NCBI GenBank assembly: GCA_026182355.1
Contig: JAPFBL010000255.1
Location: forward strand, 4,837,501-4,901,500
Length of the DNA stretch: 64,000 nucleotides
Reading direction: 5' to 3'
Source: Hermatobates lingyangjiaoensis
Lineage: Eukaryota > Arthropoda > Insecta > Hemiptera > Hermatobatidae
In this document: positions 13,043 to 25,140 of the stretch, one piece after another
How positions within the stretch are numbered: position 1 is the first letter of the stretch
Layout: every line of letters starts with the position of its first letter
Position numbers and translations under genes: made by a program
Notes under the pieces: model-generated
Seen by the model: only the letters and a program-made list of their open reading frames with translations
The model's database searches: none
What the model was told of the DNA's origin: nothing

Positions 13043-13092
13043 AATGGTATAAACAACGAGTTTCGAACACGTAGTGTTCTTCCTCAGCCATT
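13043..13092 (-). ncRNA. Hammerhead ribozyme-like motif (minus)
   Basis: On the minus strand: AAUGG, CUGAGGA (13081-13087), a perfect six-base-pair stem II GAACAC/GUGUUC with loop UAC, GAAA (13061-13064), a short ACUCGU stem III, then the cleavage step at GUU. A downstream CCAUU (plus strand 13043-13047) can pair with AAUGG to close stem I, leaving a loop of seven bases. All core residues fit, and the motif is adjacent to the PLE GIY-YIG remnant. Confidence 0.7.
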
Positions 13093-13099
13093 AACTAAG

Positions 13100-13830
13100 G
13101 GTGAGTGTCTGTGGTACAACTGACTGGGAATAGGATGGACGTGGGTGATAGTATGGGGTACATCTATTTCATATTAGAAGGCAGGTCCATTGCATTGTTA
13201 TTTTTTTTCCTAAAGGTTAGGAATAGTTTCCTAAGTAATGAAACATTTTTTATTGATAAAATTTAAAAGAGTTATGAAATATAGTGTTGTGCTTTCATGT
13301 GATGGTAATATTCTATTACAGGAAAATATGAAAATGTAGTTTACAAAATAAGCAAGCATAGAATAAAATTATCAAAAATTTTCCTCTTACGCTTGAGTAT
13401 TGCAGTAGCATTTTAACGGTTTCAATTGAAAAAAAATGTTACATCAAAAATAGCAAACTATTATTAACGGTAGAATAATTTAGTCACAGGTATTTATTAA
13501 CACAAAAATATTGCTGTACTTGTGTGCCTGATTTGCTAGACACTCTGAAGCTACAGTAACTAATAGTGGTACAACCAAATGCACTTCTATTTTATATATG
13601 AATATAAGAGAAGCTCTTCTTCATCATTTACAGTTGAGAACGTAACAAAAACAAGCCTTTATGGATTATGTAACATTTAATGAAACAAGAATTTTTTTCC
13701 ATAAAGCATCTCAAATATTTTTCTTAACTATATTTGTATAATGTATAAACAAATTAAAAGTTCCTTTAATCAGTTAAAAGCAGTCTCTACTGTTTTACTA
13801 CATGCAAGTAAGGCTGCAGCTTCTCAGGGT
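13100..13830. other. AT-rich sequence, nothing recognised
   Basis: No gene, RNA or repeat recognised. It may be the decayed remainder of the PLE that ends near 13092. Confidence 0.4.
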
Positions 13831-13955
13831 TAATGAGAAGGTAAACGCTGAACAGAAAACTATCTCTTCAGGTAGTAGACTTGAAGTTTACACTTGCTAT
13901 AGTCACAATAAAATGATTTGAATACGAGAAAAGTGGAATAACTTCGCTCAGCATT
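13831..13955 (+). repeat. Direct repeat pair C, copy 1
   Basis: About 120 bp that recur at 14214-14333 in the same orientation with roughly 85 percent identity by eye. Both start taatg-gaaggtaaac and share agtagacttgaagtttacac and gatttgaatacgagaaaagt. The 3' end overlaps sequence resembling repeat family A. The spacing is about 380 bp. The repeat is non-coding and of unknown family. Confidence 0.8.
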
Positions 13956-14213
13956 ACTCTAAGTAAACATTATCAAGTTCAGTAAGAATTAATTTAATTA
14001 GTTGACTTTTTATTATTATAGCCAGTGTATTTTGGATTCTACAATGTTTGATTATATTACCCACTGGGTATCAAATAGTGTGCATCCAAGAATACTACAT
14101 ATTCTGTTCGTGACCCCTTACTGAGGGCAAATCAAAAAGTGGCTCTCAAATCAGTGAGATAAACTCAGCTTAATTAAGCAATACTATGTTCAGAAGAAAT
14201 TTAATCTTTAGGA

Positions 14214-14333
14214 ATAATGGGAAGGTAAACACTCAAGAGAAAACTATCTCATCAAGCAGTAGACTTGAAGTTTACACTTGAATCGTCAGAATAAGATGAT
14301 TTGAATACGAGAAAAGTGGTATGACTACGCTTA
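14214..14333 (+). repeat. Direct repeat pair C, copy 2
   Basis: Second copy of the repeat at 13831-13955. The pair could be the terminal repeats of a small element or a local duplication. The sequence between the copies holds no recognised gene. Confidence 0.8.
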
Positions 14334-14339
14334 ACCTCC

Positions 14340-16360
14340 GTATTTTTATAAAAATCAATGTCACTAATATTTGCAAGTTAAAATAGTATTAGTCTCAAAT
14401 TTTTTTTAAATAAAAAAAACGGAATAAGAAGTAATTTTTATCATGAATAAAGACAGGTACTATATCAGGCTTTAAACTAATCTTACATTAAAACACTCCC
14501 CTTTCAAATTCTCAGATTTTATGTCTCTTTATATTCAGAGGGCATTCATTAAACTAAATTCACTGTTGAATATTTCATTTATGGTAATTTCTGTTCTTTT
14601 CAAAGTCTCGTTAATACTTTAATCACCTTTATTAACAGAAGTGAACACGTTGAAATGTAAAAGGTCAATTATTGTAGATTTTCTTCCAATATAATCAAAA
14701 ACTGTTATCTTAGAGTGATTTATATAATATTTATTGAACTACTCAGATTTCATATTGCAATAAGTTTTTTTAAATTTGCATTACAAACGACCTATATCAT
14801 GCATGATAAGTAGTAATATTTACACCAACAATAATCTGAACAAGATGATTAATAATTAGAAATAAAAAATCCGACTCTTTTAGAAGCAATAATCAAAAGC
14901 TTACTTATTAATGATATTAATAAGTGTAATATCGACCAGTTAAACAAACTTACATACACATGTAAATTATGAAAAATAATTCCAAGTATTTGTTCAAATG
15001 ACCGATGAATGTTAAATTACAATAAAATGGTTAAAACAAAAAAATCTTTCCTTAAAATAGTAGATGTATAAATAGATAAAAAAACAGCGACCCAGAATAT
15101 ATCAACGGTTAAAATGGGAAGGCTAAAAATACAGATATCTAGGAATCTGCGCCAAACATTCCTCCTACTGAATCATAACAAAAGTTAGAAATAATTATCT
15201 TTTTAATTGACTTTCAGTAAATCAGAATAAAGTATCATCTCACCTGATTAAATTTCCCTCAATTCATATATATTATGAAACATAATTTGATATATGCATA
15301 CTTTTACAATAAATTTTTATGTTAAATGTAATTTGTTAATTTAAAAAAATGTTCTATTATGAACTTGCTCATATTGAACTCGCCTTTAAGAATAGAATAA
15401 AAAATAGAGTCAGTACTATTTTTTATCTCTTCTTCATCAATTGTACAGGGGTGCACAAGTAAACACCCATTTCTTTCTGTTTCTCTAATTAAAACTTTTT
15501 TGCTCAATACAGAAATCATAGAAACCAAATATTTCAATCATTATTTATAATCAGTTGGCATTTAATTTATTTATAGTCAGCCTGTAAATGGTGTTTTTAA
15601 ACCATCCGAGTAGTTTTCAGTCAGAGAATGAGAAAACTTCCTTATAACTTCATTCCTACACAAAGCATAAATATTTTAGATGATATGTGATTGGTTCTCT
15701 GTAGGAAATAGCAATTTCTACGGCATGCCACCCAAAGTTCATCATTTATAGACATAGATTTTTTAATTATAAGCATTTTGAAAAATCCGGATGTTAAACC
15801 AAAACAAAACTAAGTTGATTATTTCGATTTAAAAGGAGATTATTTTATAAAAATTGTTATGGATTAAGCCAGGGTGGTATACTATTCTTCAGAAAGAGCT
15901 ACATAAACAAATGTTTATCATATTGCAACAACTCTGGCTAGAGTTAAAACAATCATGCATAAAGAAACAACATAGTGATTGAAGTTTAAAAACAAAATAG
16001 ATACGTTCAATATATAGACATAGATTTTTAAAGATATAGATTGCTCACTAAAATCATGTAATTAACTATGCAATAATCATAATATATATATTATATTTAT
16101 TATATATATCATGATTTGTTTTCTTGACCCAATATTTATATGATGTATTTTTTTTTGCCTCAACCCTCAAAAAAATTACATCATATATATATATGCGTTT
16201 AAAAAATGCGTTTCTAATTTTCTAAAACTCTTTTTTACCTCTGGGTTTCTTATCTCATGGATTAACTCTCCATATTTCTTTCCATTGAATTTATGGATAT
16301 TATATATTTATATATATATATATATATCAATGTTCAAACCTCAATGAGAAATGGAAAAAA
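14340..16360. other. AT-rich sequence, nothing recognised
   Basis: A minus-strand frame at 15322-15537 has a somewhat protein-like composition (charged stretch around IDEEEIKNSTDS) but no recognised motif and no support as an exon. AT dinucleotide runs occur at about 16080-16110 and 16300-16328. Confidence 0.45.
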
Positions 16361-16361
16361 C

Positions 16362-16404
16362 GTCTAATGTTTTTCAACCGTAACAAGCGGTCTTCGTCAG
16401 AGTC
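16362..16404 (-). ncRNA. Hammerhead-like motif, partly decayed (minus)
   Basis: Minus strand: GACU, CUGACGA (16394-16400), stem II GACCG/CGGUU, GAAA. The stem III segment has lost its self-complementarity and stem I pairs only partly (GACU with AGAC), so activity is doubtful. Confidence 0.5.
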
Positions 16405-16490
16405 AAAAACCCAACTGAAACACAAGATTCAGAAACATCATGGTGAGGGGTTCACCATGTTTCTCCATCATGTGTTTCAGTTGGGTTTTT

Positions 16491-16533
16491 GACTCTGACG
16501 AAGACCGCTTGTTACGGTTGAAAGAAATTAGTC
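16491..16533 (+). ncRNA. Hammerhead-like motif (plus)
   Basis: Plus strand: GACU (16491-16494), CUGACGA (16495-16501), stem II GACCG/CGGUU, GAAA, then AGUC (16530-16533) that pairs perfectly with GACU. The stem III segment reads AGAAAU and not the palindromic AGAUCU seen in other copies, so stem III is weakened. Confidence 0.6.
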
Positions 16534-16539
16534 AACCGT

Positions 16540-19500
16540 AAAAACACATATGGCTATAATAAGATTTAAGACAACATGTTTTCCCTTCTGAACTATTACC
16601 TATAGAGATTTAAACATTTCGAATTATTATAATATCATGATAGTCTACAACTGGAAATATTTTCTGATTTTTAATACTAATGAAAAGATATTTCTAACAA
16701 TAAAATGTTAAACTTTTGTCGTATAGTTGATTTTAAAAGTTTGTGAATATGATTGAAATCACATTACTTACGGATTTTACTCAAAAATAGAACCATTACA
16801 GAGAATGAGCTCAATACGTTTTCGACAAAATTGTAACAAGAAAAGAAAAGTTATGGTTCATTTTATTCAGTTTAATTGTGTGGGTGGTTATAAAAATGTT
16901 TGTGAGTAAGCTGCAGGTAATACTGCTTGATAGATGAAATTCAAATTTCATAAAATAGGCCTTATAGGAATACTGCACCAAACATAACAATTAGTAACTT
17001 TAGATTGGTAACATGAAATGAAATAACTGTATATCTGAATGGCAAAATATAAAAAGTGGAAAGGAAAGGCCTTAGCGGGAGAAAAATTGTTCAACAGTGT
17101 AATGCAACGAAATATTAATAATTTTGTTGCTAGATACAGTGTTACTCATTGAGTATTATGCAGGGGGTGGACAATTGATTACTAATAATCTCCTGGATTA
17201 CAAAGTTCATAATGTTTAAAAGAGAATATTGCCTGATATATTAACGGGCCATTAATTATTTATAATACGTGAAAATATAAGTTAACTCACATGTAGGTAC
17301 CTGCATACAGGAGAATGGAGGAAAAAGGATAAACCACAATAAAGGGAATAAAATCATTAAATTGATATCAATTATTCAGATTACACTTTACAAGAGAATT
17401 TGTTATTGTCTGTATACGACAGCTTCACTAAAATAAAGCCGGAAAACCACTGATTACTGTGACTGTGATTTTGTATTTTTTATTACGAGAATAAGATAAT
17501 CGCAATTATTCCATGAATTAAGGAATAAATCATAGTACATTAGTGCTGATTAATCCATTCTAGGAATCCATCACATACTCTTTTCATATCTAAAACGTCA
17601 GTTAAACCATTTCCCATAACACAGCAGAATTTTCTATTTTGTTATAACAATTTTAGGGACAACTTATGTCGATTTGTCTTAAGTAATAGTTATATTGTAA
17701 CTACTAAAGATTGGTACTTACCTAAAATTTGTCGTTAAAGCATTTGTCATTTGTAATGCAATATTATTCTTTAGTATTATAAGGTTATCTAATAATCGTA
17801 GTAAAATAATACCTAATATGCTTTTTATGTTTGTTCAATCATAGGAAATGTGGTATAAAAATAGTAGCTAAATTATTATAAACAATTAATACCATGTTTT
17901 CCCTCAATCTAATAATACTCAAAACAATAAAATTGTTAAGCACGATAAGAGCTTTATGTTAGATAAAATGTTATCGTGATGGAACATTTTATTGCATAAC
18001 ATTCACTGGGCAACCGACCTTCACCCCTGTTAACATCATAAGTTATATAGTTGATGGCATTCCTTCTTAGAGTTTAACAATTCTATCACCGCTGCATATC
18101 ATATTAACTAGATAAAATACCTTCAAATTTGTTCTGTATAACCATATATCAAAATTATGATGAATTGATTCGGTTAAAGAATTTCTAAGTCAGTGTAATC
18201 AAATCTTACAACTACACCAGGTAATCTGTTATACCAAGTCAGGTTTCCAGTTTTTTGGTTATATTGACCTATGCAGTGATTGAACTTTTTATAACATTTT
18301 GTTTATAAATGTATAATATTTTGTCACTTTTTTAGGTAAAATTTAATTTTGCTATTGCTAACTGTTGAAACTGAAAAATGTACATTTTAAAATCAAAAAT
18401 GCCGCTCAATCTATTTCCCGTACATTCGTTAAAAATCATTAAGCTCCTTCTCTTGAAACATAGCTATTTTGTGTATATGTTCATTAGGATCGCTCAAACG
18501 GTGTAACCTTTAGGCACCCATAAACTTTTAAAATCAATAATAAGTCCAAAATTTATCATTTTATAGCAAACTGACCTTTTCATTCATTCGTGTTGCGACT
18601 TTCATAATAATTCCAAATTTCAATACTCTAAGAGTTAGTAGTTAAATGAAAAAAAAAATCTGAAAATATATTTTGATCAAAAAAGTGATTTTCTCATGAT
18701 GAAATATTGCCTAAAAACATTAGAACACATCTACACTATAGATAAATTTGTTTGTTCACTATGAATTTGAATCATTAAACAGTGTGAGTTGCAGGGTACC
18801 CGCAAACTTTTTCGTATATACCCACCTCCCTATCCATCCAGTCATACCCACATGAATCCTTCAACATTTTTAGACAAATTTATATCATGTTTACTACACA
18901 TTAATTACATCAAAAAAAAAGTTATTGAAACATAATACTGAATTAAATATTTTTTTGACATTGACACTAGTCATTGTCACTACTTTAAGTAATATATAGT
19001 ATGTAATATATATCTGAACATACTATATATTTATCTAATAGTTGTATATTTTTCAGCTCAACAGTAAAAACGAATATTTTATCTATTATTTCTTAAATTA
19101 AGTTTCTTATAATTATTTCAAAACTAATTTACGATAGTGCATGACTCTTGTACTATTACACTATAAATAATATTCACACAAGCTGCGTGTTACTCGATGT
19201 AGTCCTTGTTGTAATAAGTAACTATGATAGGTGTATGTAGTTGTTGCTTCAGAGTATGCAAACTGCATAGAACAAATGATGTAGGAAATAAGAATAGAAT
19301 TATTTTATTCTTTACTATATACAGTTGAGTTGTTAAACCCTCGCTGTTATCCAGACTTGCTGTGTTTCGCATCGTTTCTACATGGCTGGTTATGTAGGTT
19401 TAGCTACAGAGCGAGTGAAATATGAGCCCTTTCTCTAACCCTCTTTTCGTACATTTCAAAATAAATCATTTTGTTAACAGTTTAGCTCTTGACTTGGTGC

Positions 19501-20225
19501 CAAGTCTGCATTACTCTCGAGAGTCACATCGGAAACAGACTTTTTTGCTATTGTGTCACATTTATATAATAGATACCTTGAGTCGAAAGCGAACCATTTA
19601 AATTTTAATTATCAATATTCTTAACCTTTATAAATGCCTAAACACAGTATATTTTCATGTTTATAACTTCTATACAAATATAAGTATATTTGAATATAAA
19701 TATATCATAATATATCTTTTCAAAAACTTGTCACATATTTGTCTTCTGTTTATGAAGAATAACTACAAGAGAATTAAAATATATGATTTTTTAAATTTCA
19801 GCACCATAAACTATAAAGAAAATATTCTTTGAGAAAACATATTGTGGAAAGTATATTAGCAGGCTCTTCAAGAAAAGAAAGCAGATTAGTTTTCTAAGAA
19901 AAGAAATTATTGCAACTCATGTAGTAATAACAATAAATCTATCAATTGTAACAGGGAGGAAAGAGTGATATTTAGCCGTGACTTTGATTGATAGGCTAAT
20001 AGAAAACACTGATCACAAATTGATAAATGTGATTTCTATACTATAATTTAGAACTATAATTCTTCATCACTATGTATTAACTTTATATTAAAAACAAATA
20101 CTAAAAAAAAACAGAAAATACTAACAGAAAATTATTCTTCGGCATAACCATTTCAAAATTAGCTGACATAATACATAATATTTACAAAATATTATACCTA
20201 TAATACCTAACAACGCCAACTAGAC
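16540..20225. other. AT-rich sequence, nothing recognised
   Basis: No coding region, RNA gene or element recognised across about 3.7 kb. A minus-strand frame at 19190-19372 has no motif. Confidence 0.5.
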
Positions 20226-20396
20226 AAACACATGGTTAATACGACTAGTACTTTAAAAGTAAATTTGAATCAGGAGAATTGACTGTGCTAAAGCCTATGA
20301 GATGCACAGATATATGATCATTTATATAAAAAGATTTCACATAAACACGTGAAACAACAATCAATGATCAAACCACAATAAGAAATGGGAAAACAA

Positions 20397-20439
20397 GACT
20401 AAGATCTTTCAACCGTAACAAGCGGTCCTCGTCAGAGTC
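20397..20439 (-). ncRNA. Hammerhead ribozyme, intact core (minus)
   Basis: Minus strand: GACU, CUGACGA, stem II GACCG with loop CUUGUUA and CGGUU, GAA, self-complementary AGAUCU, U, then AGUC. GACU and AGUC pair over four bases to form stem I, and the predicted cut is 5' of AGUC. The two-base-pair intramolecular stem III could become a six-base-pair duplex between two copies. Confidence 0.8.
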
Positions 20440-20464
20440 AAAAACCCAACTCAGTTGGGTTTTT

Positions 20465-20507
20465 GACTCTGACGAGGACCGCTTGTTACGGTTGAAAGAT
20501 CTTAGTC
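20465..20507 (+). ncRNA. Hammerhead ribozyme, intact core (plus)
   Basis: Mirror copy of 20397-20439: GACU 20465-20468, CUGACGA 20469-20475, stem II, GAA, AGAUCU, U, AGUC 20504-20507. The two copies face away from each other, so a transcript from either strand would contain one sense ribozyme and one complementary strand. In such a transcript the arms would compete by forming a long hairpin. Confidence 0.8.
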
Positions 20508-22069
20508 TTGTTTTCCCATTTCTTATTGTGGTTTGATCATTGATGATCATTTATATATATAAATGCGAAGCGATATGAAGGTCTATATGTACATGGTAAA
20601 GTAAGGCGAGTGCTAGGAGTTCGGGGTGTCTCCTTCTGGGAGGCCCACAGGCCTATTACTTCCACAAACAAGATCAAAGCGGTCTTCCTCATTAAACACT
20701 AACTTACACTCTAGTTAATATATCGCACCTCAATGTAGAGCTTGTCAATTTACACTAAAATTGTTCATTCAACTTCGATTTTATGATTTACTAAGATTTA
20801 ACAGGTTAGTAACTGCAACACCACAGAACTGGATATGATAATTTCCTTAGCACAAAGAGATCAGTAAGAGACGAAAAAGAGTGTATACTATTCCTTAAGG
20901 AAAGTATTTTTCTGTCTTTACAGTAATTCTCTTTGCAGTTCAGTTCACCTCTTACTTAACTTAAAAAAAGCATCCCCTCGTCGATGAAAAAAGAGACTGA
21001 TTAAAGAAATAGCTTCAACTATAATTTCTTTACAGATTTAACTAACAAAAGATAATGTTTTTTATATTTAATGTTTCCAGGAAAAAGTTAAGTATTGTTT
21101 AGAAATATTTAGAATTAGTTTAAGAATATGATTTTTAAATATGAAATAAATTTCTTTATTTACAAACCAATTACCTAAAAAGTTATATCAACAGAAGCTA
21201 CTGTAAATTCAGTGAAATAAACTTGTGAGAAGATTTGATATCGAAAAATTGATTTACACTATTTTTTTTAATTTTGACTTTATTTTCACTTTAACTTTGG
21301 AGGCACCGATTTAACTATTAATTTATTTTTATGCTTAAGCGAGTGTTTTAATAATGCTGTAAAAAATAAAATGATTAAATTATAAAAATATTTTAATAAA
21401 TAAATATCTTTACAATACAATTTAATTAATCCGTAAAAGTAAAATTATACCAATAAAATTAAATATTAGAAATATTATGTCAAATTATTTGTTTGTTGAA
21501 TTTGTAAAAATGAAAAACATATTTCAAGTAACATATTTAAAATAATTTATCAAATGCATTTTTCTTTGATGTGGGGGATGAATTGTTTAAGTCAAAGTAG
21601 AGATGAATTAACTGCAAAGAAAATTACTGTTAAGACGGAAAAATGTTTTCCTTAATGAATAGTAGGTATACTTTTCCATTTCTTACTATTGTCTTTGTGG
21701 TAAAGAAAATATAATAACCAGTACTGTGCTGTTGAAGTTACTTACCTGTTAAATCATAGTAAATCATAAAATCGAAGTTGAATGAACAATTTTAGTGTAA
21801 GTTGACAAGCACTAAATTGAATTTGATAAATGAAATCTAAATTAACCGCTTTGTTTGTGTAAGTAATGGCAATGGCCCCTCCCAATAAGAGTCATCCAGT
21901 ACTGCTAGCTGTCGCCCTTACCTAACAGTGTACATATGTGTATATGTCCTTATCTCTACAAACTGTGTCTGCAACATTTGCATCTCATAAGGCTTGCTTT
22001 ACTTAATTCCATGATTTAATTTAGTTTCAAAGTACATTGTGTATGAAGTTTATCTTTTTGTTAGGGGTC

Positions 22070-25000
22070 ATATTGTTTTTTTGTTCCAGTGAATATTATT
22101 TATAGTGCATCAAGTGTACAATATTTTCTAATATTAAACCTTTCGTCTTCTATATTTGAAAAAAATATTATGGGGAAGAATTAATTTTTGATTTCTATTA
22201 GTACAATTATCTAATAAGATAAAATTGTACTTTTTATGTTACTAATGAAATGTAGAACCTCAACTTTACCGCCCATTTGGTTGGTTTAATAGCTGAACTG
22301 CCTTGCCTTCTGAGTCGTGAGAAGTCAAGCCGACGTTGACAGGGATATAGCAAATGCGGCGTAGTTGAAGCGATGCAACTGAATGTCTCTACAGGGAAGA
22401 AACGATTAATTGTATTACCGGGCTCTTGGGACAGATACAACTATTTTCATTTGACTCAAGTACTTTTCCAATCACAGGAATCAGATTAAATTCTGAAACT
22501 TCATGCGTAACATATACAAACTATAGCAGGTTTTTTTCCGATTAGAGGTTTTGCTAATTTTGAGTTTTCTTATACCCTTTCAATTTATAAGATTGTAACG
22601 ATACTACACTTGAATGAACTTTATAGATTCGATATATATTTACGGTGTGATATAATTTAAATTGTACATTAAAGATAAGGCGTTTATCTTATCCAAAAAA
22701 AAATATCATTTTATGGAATTACAAAGAGGAAAGCTGGGCAATACAATATTTCATGTTTTCATATGTCCAAATAAGTCGCTATATGTTATTAATTAACAAA
22801 ACTTCTGAAGCCTGAATTCGTCATTTGTGCAATCAGTTACATCTCCATAAATAGATACATTTTAATTTAATAGTTGACCTGATAAATAAAACCTCTGAAT
22901 TTTGAAATCACATTGAACTTTGTGATATGGAAATGGGAATAATCTCCGTTTCACATTTCTGCCTTTTCACTACAAACAGGTGAAACTTTTTCTCAACAGA
23001 TTTTTTCATATGAAAAATAGTCTACAATTTCCAAGTATGAATAAATATCACCTCGTAACTAACAGTGCAATTGGAAAATAAGATAGCAAATGCAACTTAT
23101 GAACATTGTAAAGATATTTATGGTTATTATTTATTTAAGACAACTAATTTACAAAAATACAACTGATTATGGCACTGGTCCTTTTATTCCTAGAAACAAT
23201 TGAATATACATATCGGAAAGATGAAAATATTGTAGGGAAGCACAAAAGACCATTAGCCCAATACCAATGTCATGGCGTCGAGCCAGCTCTGCCATGTGGT
23301 GCTGATAGTATTGAATAAAATTATAGGTCTAAAATAGTAGTGAACAGTCTACTTTCTTGGTACATTTCTAAAGCGCTAATGGAAAGGGAAGAAATAACAC
23401 AGGGGCGTAGTTGTTTGCTTTGCCTTGAATGCACTTAAACTCAGGTGACTCTGGCAGGGTCAAATTCTAACCGCAAATCAGATTAGCTAACAGTTGCAAA
23501 TTACTCACGCAAGCTCTAACCGGAGCTGGATCGTAAGCTACGTTAATTACTCAAACGATAAATTATGAAAAAATCACAACTTTTTATAATCAAGTACCAA
23601 ATTTATTATTTAATATATTGATAAAATTACACCAAGAAATAATAAATTAGAAAAGTTTCTTTAACCACGCTAATATTTAATACAATATAGTTAATACTAA
23701 AGCTAATATGAAATGTACTGACTAACATCACTGAACCAGTAAAATAGTACAACGTAATCACAATGGAACATAGATTACAGATTTTTGCATAATTATATAA
23801 TGTTGTTAATATAAAGTAGCAACAATTCGTAAGATTTACAATCCAAATTTTTGTTGGAGGTATGGTAGATGTGCAGCTGCGCTAGCCAAACCACATTTAT
23901 GGGTCTACTATCATTTGATAATAGGTAAGCGTAATGACTCCTTAGTGGCTCCATGCTTTTTTTTTTAAATTTACTTAGAAAATTCAAATGTCTATACTTG
24001 ATATACTGAGTTAAAAATGGGGAGTTATAATATCAAGATGACCCATAAATTATGTCATTAAAAAAAATAGAACATGTGACGACAGCTAGATGCATAGATG
24101 TCATTTCGACTCCTTTAAAGAATAAATATAAGAAAACAATTTAAAACGCAATAAGCTACAACATAATAGCTTTAATAGTAATTTATAGATTACACTGTTT
24201 TCTATTTTAAATTTTTAAAAAAATTATAAAAAAAACTAAATAAATCTTGCAGTAATTGGCCTCATTTACTCTCTGACAAGAGAAATGTATTAAAGGTATT
24301 TTTTGTTTGCATTTTCATCATTGCTCTAATTATTGTAATATATATGACTACTTATAATTTGTCGTCTTCTATTTTGCATTTAGGTTGTTCCGAATTAGTT
24401 TCTCAAGCATCCATTCATCTTGTCTGCATGATTCAGACAATTAGTTTCAAAAGAATACTCCATGGGTCAGTCCTTGGTCTTTCAAATAAGTTTCATTAAC
24501 TTATAATTATAAGAATTTATACAAATAAAAGGGTTACAGTTACATTAAAAGTTTAAAAGACTTTTGAATAATTAAATAATACACTTTAACATAAAAACAT
24601 ATATTGAATCTTTTTGTTTGGACATGCATTTCATATATGCTTATATCTTATTTTATCTTTGTTTGTTTATTCTAGTTCATCCAGTTCCAACATGTTAAGT
24701 GAAATTCGTTCCTTGGTTTACTTATGATCTAACCATTACAAAACGTTTTTTAGTTAAAGTTTTTTTCCAAAATTTCTATTATTCTTGCAATTTACTTTTA
24801 ACTTTTTTTTAATTTTTCCAAATTCTTATTTTTGTAAGGTCATGTAATTTATTTTATAAAAAATATATAGATCCCATTTACATGATGTATTTGTAAGATG
24901 TATAGTACACGAACAAAAACAATATCACTATATTTACCATAAAAAAAACTTCCGGTGTTATTCGTTTCGTGCAGAACATCGCTTCCTTAAAAGCTTTTTC

Positions 25001-25135
25001 AAGCTATCAACTGTCACGTGTTCATTCAAATTGGACAGTTGTTGCTGAAATCTACAGTTTGTTTTCTTTGAAAAATTATCTATAACATACTACTTAGATT
25101 TACTCTTTAAAAATTGTATACTTGTGCCTATACTA
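22070..25135. other. AT-rich sequence with small GC-richer patches
   Basis: Patches at about 22250-22440 and 23260-23540 are richer in G and C but show no motif or long open frame. The frame at 22234-22440 (minus) is unsupported. A T-rich zone spans about 24730-24870. No gene is recognised. Confidence 0.45.
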
Positions 25136-25140
25136 TATTA

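Larger units (their letters stand above)
16362..16533. repeat. Inverted repeat with two hammerhead motifs (family H1)
   Basis: The arms 16373-16424 and 16471-16522 are perfect 52-bp reverse complements and continue outward with two mismatches. The centre (16425-16470) holds a second, smaller inverted repeat around catcatggtga/tcacca. Each arm carries a hammerhead-like motif, pointing left at 16362-16404 and right at 16491-16533. The unit belongs to the same family as 20329-20542, 38920-38962 and the 42.4-43.0 kb copies. Confidence 0.85.
20314..20557. mobile_element. Hammerhead palindrome insertion with 15-bp TSD (family H1)
   Basis: A 214-bp insertion (20329-20542) is flanked by the perfect direct repeat atgatcatttatata at 20314-20328 and 20543-20557. 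Most of the insert is a perfect palindrome with 91-bp arms (20361-20451 and 20453-20543) around a single C. The second TSD overlaps the arm end by one base. Each arm has an intact-looking hammerhead motif. The sequence left of the palindrome (aaagatttcac, cacgtgaaacaac) recurs at 42581-42610 in another copy. The host sequence, the left arm of an older inverted repeat, is uninterrupted in the opposite arm, which supports a true insertion. There is no coding capacity: a 60-codon minus-strand frame is only the palindrome read through. Confidence 0.88.
20230..22060. repeat. Long diverged inverted repeat (foldback), about 480-bp arms
   Basis: The left arm (about 20230-20313 plus 20558-20960) and the right arm (about 21585-22060) are reverse complements over roughly 480 bp with substitutions and small indels. 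Shared blocks, read in the left-arm direction, include aagcctatgagatgca, agcggt near 20680, ttgttcattcaacttcgat (20763-20781) and ttctctttgcagtt near 20930. The roughly 620-bp core between the arms is AT-rich with no open frame of note. The left arm is interrupted by a younger hammerhead palindrome (20329-20542). The structure resembles a non-autonomous DNA transposon or foldback element. Terminal motif and TSD are unclear because the outer ends are the most diverged part. Confidence 0.75.

Noticed and set aside
20368..20550. 60-codon minus-strand open frame over the H1 palindrome
   Set aside because: It reads straight through both palindrome arms. The peptide is a by-product of the inverted repeat, and the arms hold ribozyme motifs in place of codon structure.
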